This document shows, one piece after another, positions 17,563-25,497 of a DNA stretch of 64,000 nucleotides. Position numbers and translations under genes: made by a program. This DNA is from UBA5078 sp033721235. Lineage in GTDB: Bacteria > Pseudomonadota > Gammaproteobacteria > Pseudomonadales > Pseudohongiellaceae. The DNA lies in assembly GCA_033721235.1 (NCBI GenBank), contig JAWWAY010000005.1:1-64000 (forward strand), read 5' to 3'. The notes below the pieces were generated by a model, which searched no databases, was not told the origin of the DNA, and saw only the letters and a list, made by a program, of their open reading frames with translations. Each line of letters starts with the position of its first letter. Within the stretch, counting starts at the first letter, position 1.

Positions 17563-17856
17563 CGACACAACGACCAACAAGACATTATCGTCGATGATGG
17601 AGAAGCCTTGGCGGAGCTTTGTGCCGATGGTTTAGGAATAACGCAAGTCCCGCATTTTATAGCGCGAAATTGGTTGCGCTCCAAACAAATAGTACCAATT
17701 CAGGCGGTTTACACACCAAGCGATCTCGGCATCTTTGCCATATATCCCCGGCGCAAATATCTTCCTCTGCGCGTAAGACTATTCATAGAGCACATTCAGT
17801 CCTGTTTAGAGCGCATGGACGAGACTCCCCAACGCACGTGGGCGCAGTCTTTATAG
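17563..17856 (+). pseudogene. 3' remnant of a LysR-family regulator
   Basis: The translated frame from 17563 contains DDGEALAELCADGLGITQVP and ends with a stretch rich in YPRRKYLPLRVRLFIEHI. Both are typical of the C-terminal half of the LysR substrate-binding domain (the GlGI.qlP loop and the final helix). An in-frame stop at 17560-17562 precedes it. The helix-turn-helix half is absent; the oppositely oriented hydrolase gene occupies the place where it should lie. No start codon with a ribosome site is visible. I read this as a gene truncated by the rearrangement that inserted the hydrolase. Confidence 0.75.
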
Positions 17857-17942
17857 CTTGATCGTCAACGATTCATGACTCGTTCAGGGACATCAGGCAA
17901 TACTCTCTCCATCGATACCCAATCTGTACAGGAGAGAGAAAA

Positions 17943-18458
17943 GTGAGAGCAACTACCCTTAAAGTTCTAATAGCAATCAGCTTGCTTAGCCTGTCCACAT
18001 TCGCAAGTGCCGACAGGCGGAGCCAAGACAGCTGTAGCTTGCGAGCAAACCCGAGCCAGATCGGTTGCTGGCAACAGGGTTTCGCCAATCGTATCTTACG
18101 CTGGGACGGCGCTCGCTGGCGCCGCGCACCCGGAAGTGCCAATGAGGTCGGCAATGGTTGGGTTCTGGGTACCGATAGAGGCAATGGGGGATACAGAATC
18201 TATCGCTGGACGGGCAATGGCTGGCGGCGCGCTCCGGGCGCAGCCGTTCGTATTGGTGGGCCCTATGATCGCCCATGGGTGGTAAACGACGAAAACGAGC
18301 ACTTTGTATGGACCGGCCACAGCTGGCGGCGCACCGCGAGAGCCTATCGCCTTGAACCGCGAGACAGTTGGCATCACAGAGATCGTCATGGAGAGCGCAG
18401 AGATCATGATGACCTAGAGCGCTCACATAGGCCTAAACAAAGACGCAATCACTGGTAG
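17943..18458 (+). CDS. Small secreted protein with tectonin-like repeats
   Basis: A 171-residue protein starting with GTG 6 bases after AGGAGAG, with a signal peptide (about 1-23, cleaved near FASA). The mature part has repeated units of about 35-40 residues of the form IxRWxGxxWRRAPGxAxxIGxGWVLGTxxGN. This is like tectonin beta-propeller repeats. Three units are too few for a full propeller, so oligomerisation is likely. The C-terminal 40 residues are His/Arg/Asp-rich and possibly metal- or polyanion-binding. Tectonins bind glycans or lipopolysaccharide; the role here is unknown. It lies between the LysR remnant and the radical SAM gene. Confidence 0.7.
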   Translation: MRATTLKVLIAISLLSLSTFASADRRSQDSCSLRANPSQIGCWQQGFANRILRWDGARWRRAPGSANEVGNGWVLGTDRGNGGYRIYRWTGNGWRRAPGAAVRIGGPYDRPWVVNDENEHFVWTGHSWRRTARAYRLEPRDSWHHRDRHGERRDHDDLERSHRPKQRRNHW

Positions 18459-18574
18459 ATAGCCGCGTCCACTAAACATAAGTCCATCAAAGTCTTATTG
18501 TGCTGTAACATAATACTAATTAGGCATGTCTTAGACCCTATAGACTTTGCTAATACGTTCCAACACTACAAGAA

Positions 18575-19567
18575 ATGAGACCTATGGAAAGCAGCACAAC
18601 GCAAGCGGCAAATCCTGCATCGGCTCGCAATGACCGCATACCAATACAAGAGCTACTCTCACCGCGCCACGCCGATAGCTGGACACACACGCGCTCCGGC
18701 GAACCGCGAGGCTATATACAAACGCCACAGCTAAAAGAGTTGTGGATACACACGGGCAGTGCCTGTAATTTGTCCTGCCCATTCTGCCTTGAAGGCTCTC
18801 ATCCTGGGGATACTCGAATTCCTCTATTAAAACTGGACGAGGCACTACCCTTCTTGGATGAAGCCTGTGAACTGGGGGTAAAGCAATTCTCTTTTACTGG
18901 CGGTGAGCCTTTCGTCAACAAGGAGTTTGTGAAGATTCTTGATCAAGCTAGTCAACGCCTTCCCTGCTTTGTCCTGACGAATGGTACTCAGGCTCTATTA
19001 GCCAGAACGCATCAACTAGAGCCCTTGCGAGAAAACCCACACCCTATTAGCTTTCGCATCAGCCTCGATTTTCCCGACCCAGATAAACATGACGCTGGGC
19101 GCGGCCAAGGCAGTTTTGCAGAGTCACTGGAAGGAATTAAGGCCTTACGAGATTTAGGCTTTCAGGTCTCCATTGCCAGACAAATGCTTCCGGGCGAAAA
19201 CGCCGAGGAGGTAGAGGAGGCCTTTTACCGTATTTTTCGCGACCACCATATTAGCGAGCGCTTACCGTTTACCGCCTTCCCTGATTTCGGCACGCCTGGC
19301 AGCGACGATGGCAGCCCTGAGGTAACAGAGAGCTGCATGGAGAAATACCCTACCGAGCAGAGTCGCTCGCATTTCATGTGCAGCTATACTCGCATGTTAG
19401 TCAAGCGCGCCGATCAGGTGCGCGTGTTCGCCTGCACCCTAGTTGACGATGATCCGGACTATGATCTTGGTGCTAGCCTGAAAGAAAGCCTTACACCAAA
19501 GATAATGTTTAGGCATCACCGTTGTTTCGCCTGTTACAGTTTTGGCGCAAGTTGTAGCGCCCCTTAA
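18575..19567 (+). CDS. Radical SAM protein of the arsenic island, unassigned
   Basis: A 330-residue radical SAM enzyme with the cluster motif CNLSCPFC (Cys64, Cys68, Cys71) and the SAM-binding GGEP motif in FSFTGGEPFVNKEF. The C-terminus has a second cysteine group, RCFACYSFGASC (Cys317, Cys320, Cys327), plus a Cys in VFACTLVDDD, suggesting a SPASM-like auxiliary cluster or an arsenic thiolate site. It lacks the motif and Cys-rich DUF3641-type tail of the arsenosugar enzyme ArsS, and the RCCLKC-type motif I recall for the arsinothricin enzyme ArsL. It is 23 bases upstream of arsM, so a reaction on a methylated or trivalent arsenical is likely (inference). Two ATGs (18575 and 18584) are possible; the second has the better GAGA ribosome site. 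Confidence 0.8.
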   Translation: MRPMESSTTQAANPASARNDRIPIQELLSPRHADSWTHTRSGEPRGYIQTPQLKELWIHTGSACNLSCPFCLEGSHPGDTRIPLLKLDEALPFLDEACELGVKQFSFTGGEPFVNKEFVKILDQASQRLPCFVLTNGTQALLARTHQLEPLRENPHPISFRISLDFPDPDKHDAGRGQGSFAESLEGIKALRDLGFQVSIARQMLPGENAEEVEEAFYRIFRDHHISERLPFTAFPDFGTPGSDDGSPEVTESCMEKYPTEQSRSHFMCSYTRMLVKRADQVRVFACTLVDDDPDYDLGASLKESLTPKIMFRHHRCFACYSFGASCSAP

Positions 19568-19590
19568 TTAAGTATTGAAGGAATCCTCCC

Positions 19591-20640
19591 ATGCAAGAAA
19601 TTGAAGTAGTGAAAGACTATTACGGCAAGCAATTACAAAGTTCAGAGGATCTGAAAACTACTGCTTGCTGCGATATTAGCGACGTTCCCGAATGGCTCAA
19701 GCCCTTGCTCAGCAATATCCACCCAGAAGTATTGTCGCGCTACTACGGCTGCGGACTAATCACGCCATCTCTATTAGAAGGTTGCAGAGTGCTAGATTTA
19801 GGTTGTGGCTCTGGCCGCGACGTATACGCCTTGGCACAGTTAGTTGGCCCCAAAGGAGAAGTGGTAGGGCTGGACATGACCGATGAACAGCTCGATGTTG
19901 CCCGTAAACATCAGGCCTGGCATAGCGAGCGATTTGGCTACGACAATGTGCGCTTCGTTCAAGGCTATATGGAGCGCCTAGATCAACTCGACTTAGAACC
20001 CGGTAGCTTTGATGTTATTGTCTCCAATTGCGTGATCAATTTATCTCCTGACAAGGATGCGGTGCTACGCGGAGTGCACCGACTACTCAAAGACGGTGGC
20101 GAAATGTATTTCTCCGATGTGTACTCTGACCGCCGTGTACCCGAGTCGGTCCGAACCGACCCTGTCCTTTATGGCGAATGTCTTGGCGGCGCCCTATATT
20201 GGTATGACTTTTTGCGTATCGCCCGCGGAGCTGGTTTTATCGATCCGCGACTGGTTGAAGATCGGCCCTTGGAAGTCACCGATCCAGCGCTAGCAAAAAA
20301 GACGGGGCCTATACGGTTTTTCTCGGCGACGTACCGCTTGTTCAAGAACGATACACTGGAAAGCGACTGCGAAGACTACGGCCAAGCGGTCATCTACAAA
20401 GGCACCATTGAAAACGAACCTGATCGCTGCCTGCTGGACAAGCATCACGACATCGAAACCGGTAAAGTTTTCCCCGTCTGCGGCAATACCTGGCATATGC
20501 TTAAAGACGGACGCTTTGCACAGCACTTCGAGTTTATAGGCGACTTTAGCCGTCACTATGGAATATTCGAAGGTTGCGGTGGCGGCCTTCCGTTCGACCA
20601 AACGCAAAATAGTAATGGAGACGCAGCCCCATGTTGCTAG
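19591..20640 (+). CDS. arsM: Arsenite S-adenosylmethionine methyltransferase ArsM
   Basis: Methylates As(III) to mono-, di- and trimethyl species. The 349-residue protein has the class I SAM motif DLGCGSGRD (69-77) and the three cysteine positions that bind arsenic: Cys26/27 in TTACCDIS, Cys147 in SNCVINLSPDK and Cys197 in GECLGGAL. The C-terminal domain is ArsM-typical and ends in a Cys-Cys pair, as in some ArsM proteins with arsenic-binding tails. AGGA precedes the ATG at 8 bases. It overlaps arsC by 10 bases. With the upstream radical SAM gene it forms a three-gene operon. Confidence 0.93.
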   Translation: MQEIEVVKDYYGKQLQSSEDLKTTACCDISDVPEWLKPLLSNIHPEVLSRYYGCGLITPSLLEGCRVLDLGCGSGRDVYALAQLVGPKGEVVGLDMTDEQLDVARKHQAWHSERFGYDNVRFVQGYMERLDQLDLEPGSFDVIVSNCVINLSPDKDAVLRGVHRLLKDGGEMYFSDVYSDRRVPESVRTDPVLYGECLGGALYWYDFLRIARGAGFIDPRLVEDRPLEVTDPALAKKTGPIRFFSATYRLFKNDTLESDCEDYGQAVIYKGTIENEPDRCLLDKHHDIETGKVFPVCGNTWHMLKDGRFAQHFEFIGDFSRHYGIFEGCGGGLPFDQTQNSNGDAAPCC

Positions 20641-21137
20641 ATGAGTCCTCGAAAAAACCATTCAATGTATTGGTACTTTGCACTGGCAACTCTGCCAGAA
20701 GCATCTTGGCTGAGGCGCTTTTCAACAAGAGCGGCGATGGCCTCTTCCATGCGTTTAGCGCCGGCAGCAATCCGGCTGGCGCCGTAAACCCGTTCGCACT
20801 GGAATTGCTGCAACAACAGGGCTACGACTGCAGCGGCTTTCGCAGCAAGAGCTGGGATGAATTTGCCGCCACGGACGCACCAAAGCTAGATCTTGTGGTC
20901 ACGGTCTGCAGCAATGCGGCAGCCGAGACATGCCCTGCATTTAAAGGCGAATTTAAGCAAGTACACTGGGGCTTACCCGATCCAGCCGAATACACAAATG
21001 AGCCGGAGCGCGCCCGCAAGGCCTTCGGAGAAGTATATTCTACGCTTAAACAGAGAATAGAAGCACTCGTTTCTCTAGAGACCGAAGCGCTAAATAGAGA
21101 CTCCTTAGCCGAGGCCATGGAAGCCCTCTCACACTAG
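20631..21137 (+). CDS. arsC: Arsenate reductase ArsC, LMW phosphatase/thioredoxin-coupled type
   Basis: Reduces arsenate to arsenite, supplying substrate to ArsM. The 168-residue protein has the phosphatase loop CTGNSAR (Cys17, Arg23) and the pair CX7C at Cys93/Cys101, the same disulfide-relay layout as S. aureus ArsC (Cys10, Cys82, Cys89), which thioredoxin regenerates. The DP motif GLPDPAEY is also present. A roughly 30-residue C-terminal tail goes beyond the usual family end. Start overlaps the arsM stop, implying translational coupling. Confidence 0.93.
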   Translation: MLLDESSKKPFNVLVLCTGNSARSILAEALFNKSGDGLFHAFSAGSNPAGAVNPFALELLQQQGYDCSGFRSKSWDEFAATDAPKLDLVVTVCSNAAAETCPAFKGEFKQVHWGLPDPAEYTNEPERARKAFGEVYSTLKQRIEALVSLETEALNRDSLAEAMEALSH

Positions 21138-21144
21138 AGTGGGT

Positions 21145-22041
21145 TTATAGGATAAGGCTCCAAAGCCAGACGCTTAACAGCGAAAACATAAGACTGTAAC
21201 CGACGATGCTATTTGCCAAACGCGGTTCCAACTGATGTGCCGTCGCTAGAGTGCCTGCCGTTATCATGGCAGGCATGGCCGCCTGTAACACCGATACATT
21301 GGCTGCAATTCCATTAAAGCCCAATACCCGCGTGACTAAGAACGCAAAGCCAGGCGCCAGAACTAGAATAATAAGGTGAGCCACTATAAACGGCTGCATA
21401 TGCTGAACATCCAAACGTAAGCGCCACTGAAGCCCTACCGACAGCATGGCCGCAGGCGCTAATGTTACTGCTATGTCTCCCAACAAGATCATCACCCAAC
21501 TAGGTATATCAACATAACGTAAGAACAAAGCGCAGATGAGTGCAATAAATGGCGGAAAGCGAGAGATATGGCGCCATAAAGAGCCTAGACTGACCACATC
21601 GTCGCCTGCGTAGTAGGCTGCGACTCCTATCCCGAACGTAGCCAGTGCCAAGAAAGAGCCAAACTGATCATACAAAATGGCGTAGGGCACGGCCGAGGTC
21701 CCCAGGTGAGTCTCCACCAAGGGAATGCCAATAAATGCGGTATTGCCCAATGACACGACAAGCAAGAGCGCGCCTGTGACAGGGCGGCTCCACGATAATA
21801 CTCTCGAAACAATATAAGTAAGACCCATGGAGAATGCCATGACCAGCCAAGCCATGGCGATTGGCAAGGCGGCAAAACGGCTAAGAGGGAGTTGAGGTAT
21901 TTCGAGTAAAATTAGGGAGGGTAAAGCAATATAGATTACGTAGGCGCTAACAGTCGCAGCAGATCTGCTAGGCAATTGTGGAATGCGTTGTCCTATTAAA
22001 CCCATTAAAAGAAAAATTGGTACTAAGACCAAATTGGACAC
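21145..22041 (-). CDS. AEC-family permease
   Basis: A 298-residue membrane protein with about 10 segments, of the auxin efflux carrier family (BART superfamily, to which the arsenite exporter Acr3 also belongs). The conserved SLGNTAFIGIPLVE in the first repeat and the PAAMLSVGLQ region in the second repeat support this. It starts with GTG. Substrates of bacterial members are mostly organic acids and are unknown here. It converges on arsC with a 7-base gap, so it is not in the arsenic operon, but it is the only candidate transporter on that side and no ArsB or Acr3 occurs in the window. Confidence 0.85.
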   Translation of the reverse strand: MSNLVLVPIFLLMGLIGQRIPQLPSRSAATVSAYVIYIALPSLILLEIPQLPLSRFAALPIAMAWLVMAFSMGLTYIVSRVLSWSRPVTGALLLVVSLGNTAFIGIPLVETHLGTSAVPYAILYDQFGSFLALATFGIGVAAYYAGDDVVSLGSLWRHISRFPPFIALICALFLRYVDIPSWVMILLGDIAVTLAPAAMLSVGLQWRLRLDVQHMQPFIVAHLIILVLAPGFAFLVTRVLGFNGIAANVSVLQAAMPAMITAGTLATAHQLEPRLANSIVGYSLMFSLLSVWLWSLIL

Positions 22042-22111
22042 GACGGCTACTCAAGACATGAAAGGAAAGGCTTGCAATCATAGCACTATTGGACACTCAA
22101 CCATAGGTATT

Positions 22112-22141
22112 AAGAGAGACCCTGCCCTCGAGCCTCTCTTT
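22112..22141 (-). terminator. Weak hairpin after the Spy/CpxP-like gene
   Basis: Arms AAGAGAG (22112-22118) and CTCTCTT (about 22134-22140) can pair around a GC-rich loop just downstream of the stop at 22152. A short T-rich stretch follows on the minus strand. Weak evidence. Confidence 0.3.
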
Positions 22142-22151
22142 AAAACTAATT

Positions 22152-22583
22152 TTAGTGCTCGTGTCGCTCGCTCCTTCTAGCAGCGCGCTCCCGTTGCAAA
22201 CTCTTATATTGTTGAAACTGCTGCTGAGTTAGTACTTGCGCCAGCACTTGTTCACGCTTCTCTCGGCGCTGCTCTGCCATCTCTCGCGCCTTAGGGGGAA
22301 GCCGCTCGCCCTTCTCTGTTCGCCTTTCCATGCGCTGTTCTCGGCGCTCTTCCCTAAGTGCCCGCTCCGCCACCGCTAGCTCTCGCATGCGCTCTTGAAT
22401 TTCCTGCCGTTGTTCTTCGCTGATATCTAATTGCTCCACTAAACGCTCTAGTGAAGGAGCTGGACGGCCATGATTTGGTGCTGGCGCAGCCTCAACTATA
22501 GTGGCCGTCGAGAGGGTCAAGATTCCTATAGTAGAGAGTGCTAACGCTAATCGCTGGTATCTATTACGACAAAAAACTTTCAT
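22152..22583 (-). CDS. Spy/CpxP-like periplasmic stress protein
   Basis: A 143-residue exported protein: signal peptide about 1-32 (cleaved near VEAA), then a highly charged, wholly helical mature part very rich in Arg and Glu. An LTQQQFQQY segment near the C-terminus matches the LTxxQ motif of the Spy/CpxP family, and LDISEEQRQEIQE resembles the first LTxxQ copy. Such proteins are periplasmic chaperones or inhibitors of the kinase CpxA. A CpxRA-like pair lies 2.2 kb away, past the ABC-F gene, so regulation by it is plausible (inference). GAGGA precedes the ATG. Confidence 0.75.
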   Translation of the reverse strand: MKVFCRNRYQRLALALSTIGILTLSTATIVEAAPAPNHGRPAPSLERLVEQLDISEEQRQEIQERMRELAVAERALREERREQRMERRTEKGERLPPKAREMAEQRREKREQVLAQVLTQQQFQQYKSLQRERAARRSERHEH

Positions 22584-22655
22584 TGCAAAATCCTCGAATA
22601 ATGATGAGCCTTCAAATACTCTTACGTCCTCATTGAGAATTTCCGTCTAAAATTT

Positions 22656-24551
22656 TTACATCGACTCTAACTCTTCGGTTTTCTCTAGCCAGAGCTCTTC
22701 AATTGACTCCAGCTCACTCTTAGTCTCTCCTTGTTCTTGAAGGAGCTTTTTCAACCGCTCTTTGTTCTCTTCCGAGTAAATATTTTCATCGGCCAGCTTA
22801 GCTTCTAGTTCGCTTAGTTTTTGCTGCTCTTTCTCCATCTCGCGCTCAAGTCGTTTGACTTCTTTTCGCAGGGGCGCCAACAATTCGCGCTGCGCCGCAG
22901 CCTGTTGGCGCATTTCTTTTTTATCTATTTTTTTATCAACACTGCTCTGCTCTGCTGAAGACTTAACCGTACCCGTACTCGAGCGGCTATTCTCTTGCAT
23001 CCATTTCTCATAGTCGTGCAAATCGCCTTCAAACTCACTGCAGATTCCCTGATGAATTGAGTAGAACTCATCAACGGTATTACTCAATAAATGACGATCA
23101 TGGGAAACCACTACTATCGCCCCTTCGTATCCTTGCAGAGCTACCGTCAGAGCATGGCGCATCTCCAAGTCTAAATGGTTGGTAGGCTCATCAAGCAGCA
23201 GTAAATTAGGCTTCTGCCATACAAGCAATGCGAGCGCCAGCCGCGCTTTTTCACCGCCGGAGAAATTTTTAATGGTCTCTAGAATTCGGTCTCCCGCGAA
23301 ATCGAAACCGCCTAGAAAGTCTCTTATCTGCTGCTCTCTCGCCCCCTTGTCAATTCTTTGAATTAGAAGCATCGGACTCGCATTCTGGTCAAGCACGTCC
23401 ACTTGGTGCTGGGCAAAATAGCCAATTTTTAGATACTTGGAGCTACGCAGCTCTCCGCCAAGAGGGGTCAAATCCCCCGCTATAGTTCGAAGCAATGTGG
23501 ATTTACCACAGCCATTGAAGCCAAGCAGGCCTATACGCGAAGTGCCTCTAATCACTAAATCGATTTTCTTTACCAGCGGGTCATTGTAGCCAATCTCTAG
23601 TTTAGACAGCCCCACCAGCTCGTCCGGCAATCTGTCCGGCATGGGAAACTCGAACTGAAAGGGAGAGTCGATATGAGCGGGTGCAATCTTTTGCATTCGA
23701 TCGAGTTCTTTCAAGCGACTCTGGGCTTGCCTTGCCTTGGTGGCTTTCGCTCTGAATCGACGAACAAAATCTGCTATTTCGCCAATACGCCTTTGTTGCT
23801 TCTCATACATGGCCTGCTCTTGCGCCAAACGCTCAGCTCTCTGGGTCTCAAAACTGCTGTAATTCCCTCTGTAGAGGTTAAGAGACTGGTTTTCGACACT
23901 CACCACATAGGAGATAACTTCATCCAAGAAGCTACGGTCATGGGAGATGATCATCAAGGTGCCCTGATAGCGCTTTAACCACTGCTCTAACCAAAGAGTG
24001 GCCTCTAGATCCAAGTGGTTGGTAGGCTCGTCTAGGAGGAGTAACTCGGAGGGGGCCATTAGCGCCGCCGCCAGATTAAGGCGAATACGCCAACCGCCAG
24101 AGAAGCTAGACACCGGTTTATCGAACTGTTCAGAGCTAAACCCAAGGCCGGATAGCAATTGAACGGCCCTATTACGAATATCGTATGCTCCTATCCTGTC
24201 TAGCTCTCCGTGGTAGTGGGCAATTTTCGCCCCATCCTCTTGCGCCTCGGCCTCAAGCAGAGCGCGTTCTATTTGACGAAAGTGCTGATCACCATCGATC
24301 ACATAGTCCACTGCACTTGCCTCAGAGGCTGAGGTTTCTTGTCGCATATGCGCACAGCGGATACTCGCTGGCACATCCAGCTCACCTTGATCTAAAGCCA
24401 AGTGCCCCAGTAGACAGGCGAAAAGACTAGACTTACCACTGCCATTTCGGCCTATAACCCCCATTTTTTGCCCATTATGAATGGCGAGATTGGCATCACG
24501 TAACAATACTTGCTCGCCCCTCATTAAAGTGGCGTTTGTCAGTGTAATCAT
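22656..24551 (-). CDS. ABC-F family ATPase (YheS/Uup-like)
   Basis: A 631-residue cytoplasmic protein with two ABC domains and no membrane segment. The Walker A motifs are GRNGSGKS (about 35) and GFNGCGKS (about 345). The signatures are FSGGW and FSGGEKAR, followed by Walker B LLLLDEPTNHLDL twice. An Arg/Lys-rich linker (the P-site tRNA interaction motif) separates the domains, and a C-terminal coiled coil fills 520-631. ABC-F proteins act on the ribosome exit site to resolve stalls. Length and tail fit YheS best. The gene is divergent from the response regulator. Confidence 0.93.
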   Translation of the reverse strand: MITLTNATLMRGEQVLLRDANLAIHNGQKMGVIGRNGSGKSSLFACLLGHLALDQGELDVPASIRCAHMRQETSASEASAVDYVIDGDQHFRQIERALLEAEAQEDGAKIAHYHGELDRIGAYDIRNRAVQLLSGLGFSSEQFDKPVSSFSGGWRIRLNLAAALMAPSELLLLDEPTNHLDLEATLWLEQWLKRYQGTLMIISHDRSFLDEVISYVVSVENQSLNLYRGNYSSFETQRAERLAQEQAMYEKQQRRIGEIADFVRRFRAKATKARQAQSRLKELDRMQKIAPAHIDSPFQFEFPMPDRLPDELVGLSKLEIGYNDPLVKKIDLVIRGTSRIGLLGFNGCGKSTLLRTIAGDLTPLGGELRSSKYLKIGYFAQHQVDVLDQNASPMLLIQRIDKGAREQQIRDFLGGFDFAGDRILETIKNFSGGEKARLALALLVWQKPNLLLLDEPTNHLDLEMRHALTVALQGYEGAIVVVSHDRHLLSNTVDEFYSIHQGICSEFEGDLHDYEKWMQENSRSSTGTVKSSAEQSSVDKKIDKKEMRQQAAAQRELLAPLRKEVKRLEREMEKEQQKLSELEAKLADENIYSEENKERLKKLLQEQGETKSELESIEELWLEKTEELESM

Positions 24552-24726
24552 TTGAGCTACTCAAAACCGGTTAAAATTCAGGGCGCATGATACTATTGCT
24601 AGGGTGCCATCTGCACTAAATGCTGGCCCTTAAGCGGTTCATTTCTGGCTGATGCTAATTGATTTCCGACGCGTGAATTCGTAAACTCAAACCCACTTTT
24701 TCCCGAGGCGGCATAAGCCAAGACTT

Positions 24727-25431
24727 ATGAAACAAATTCTGCTAATTGACGATGACGAAAAGCTAGCTCAACTGCTAACGCAATACTTAGAGCGTTACGA
24801 TATGACAGTGACTGCGGCCCTTACTCCGTCCAAGGGTTTTGAGTATCTAAAGCGCAATAAACCCGACCTACTAATATTGGACGTCATGCTCCCGGAGAAG
24901 GACGGCTTCGAAATTTGTCGCGAAATTCGCGCAAAGTCCTCTATTTACGGCCAATTGCCAATTCTAATGCTCACCGCTCACGGGGAAGTCACCGATAGAA
25001 TCGTAGGCTTAGAGCTTGGCGCCGATGACTATCTGCCAAAGCCCTTCGAACCTAGAGAGTTGGTGGCTAGGATCACCAATATCCTAAGACGGAGCAGCGA
25101 CGAAGCAAGAAGCCAGCAGGAAGTGCCTAAGATACAAGGCCTAGAGGTGGACCCGGTGCGCCGCATTGTGAAGCTCGACGATGAAGTTATAGAGCTTACA
25201 ACCATGGAGTACGAACTGCTTATCCTCTTTATGCAGTCTCCCAACAAGACTTTCACGCGCGATGAGTTAATGAACCGCTTACGCGGTATCGATGCTGAGC
25301 TTTTCTCCCGCGCTGTCGACACTCTGGTCAGCAGGCTGCGACATAAGCTCAATGACACCTCCAAAACGCCACGCTTCATCAAGACAGTTTGGGGACGCGG
25401 TTATACCTTTGTGGGCGAACCAGCAAAATAG
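24727..25431 (+). CDS. OmpR/PhoB-family response regulator (CpxR/RstA-like)
   Basis: A 234-residue regulator: receiver domain 1-120 with acidic pocket DDD (8-10), phosphoacceptor Asp52 in LILDVMLP, Thr in MLTAHG and Lys in LPKPF; then a winged-helix DNA-binding domain about 135-230 (ELTTMEYELLILF; RGYTFVGEP). It is followed 66 bases later by its sensor kinase. The CpxR-like assignment rests on overall sequence flavour and on the nearby CpxP-like gene; RstA is the alternative. Confidence 0.9.
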   Translation: MKQILLIDDDEKLAQLLTQYLERYDMTVTAALTPSKGFEYLKRNKPDLLILDVMLPEKDGFEICREIRAKSSIYGQLPILMLTAHGEVTDRIVGLELGADDYLPKPFEPRELVARITNILRRSSDEARSQQEVPKIQGLEVDPVRRIVKLDDEVIELTTMEYELLILFMQSPNKTFTRDELMNRLRGIDAELFSRAVDTLVSRLRHKLNDTSKTPRFIKTVWGRGYTFVGEPAK

Positions 25432-25497
25432 CGCAAGCTCTTCCTAGCGCTTATCCAATGCTGGCTTCACCCAGTCGGCACTTAAAAAGGCTTATTC

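Noticed and set aside
17458..17580. Longer N-terminus for the secreted hydrolase
   Set aside because: The ATG at 17457 has a strong ribosome site and begins a clean signal peptide; the longer frame runs into the LysR remnant.
17986..18426. Antisense frame of 146 codons in the tectonin-like gene
   Set aside because: Repetitive His/Arg/Ser-rich shadow of the repeats; the sense frame has signal peptide and ribosome site.
18575..19567. Calling the radical SAM protein ArsS or ArsL
   Set aside because: Cluster and C-terminal cysteine patterns differ from what I know of either family; context alone is not enough.
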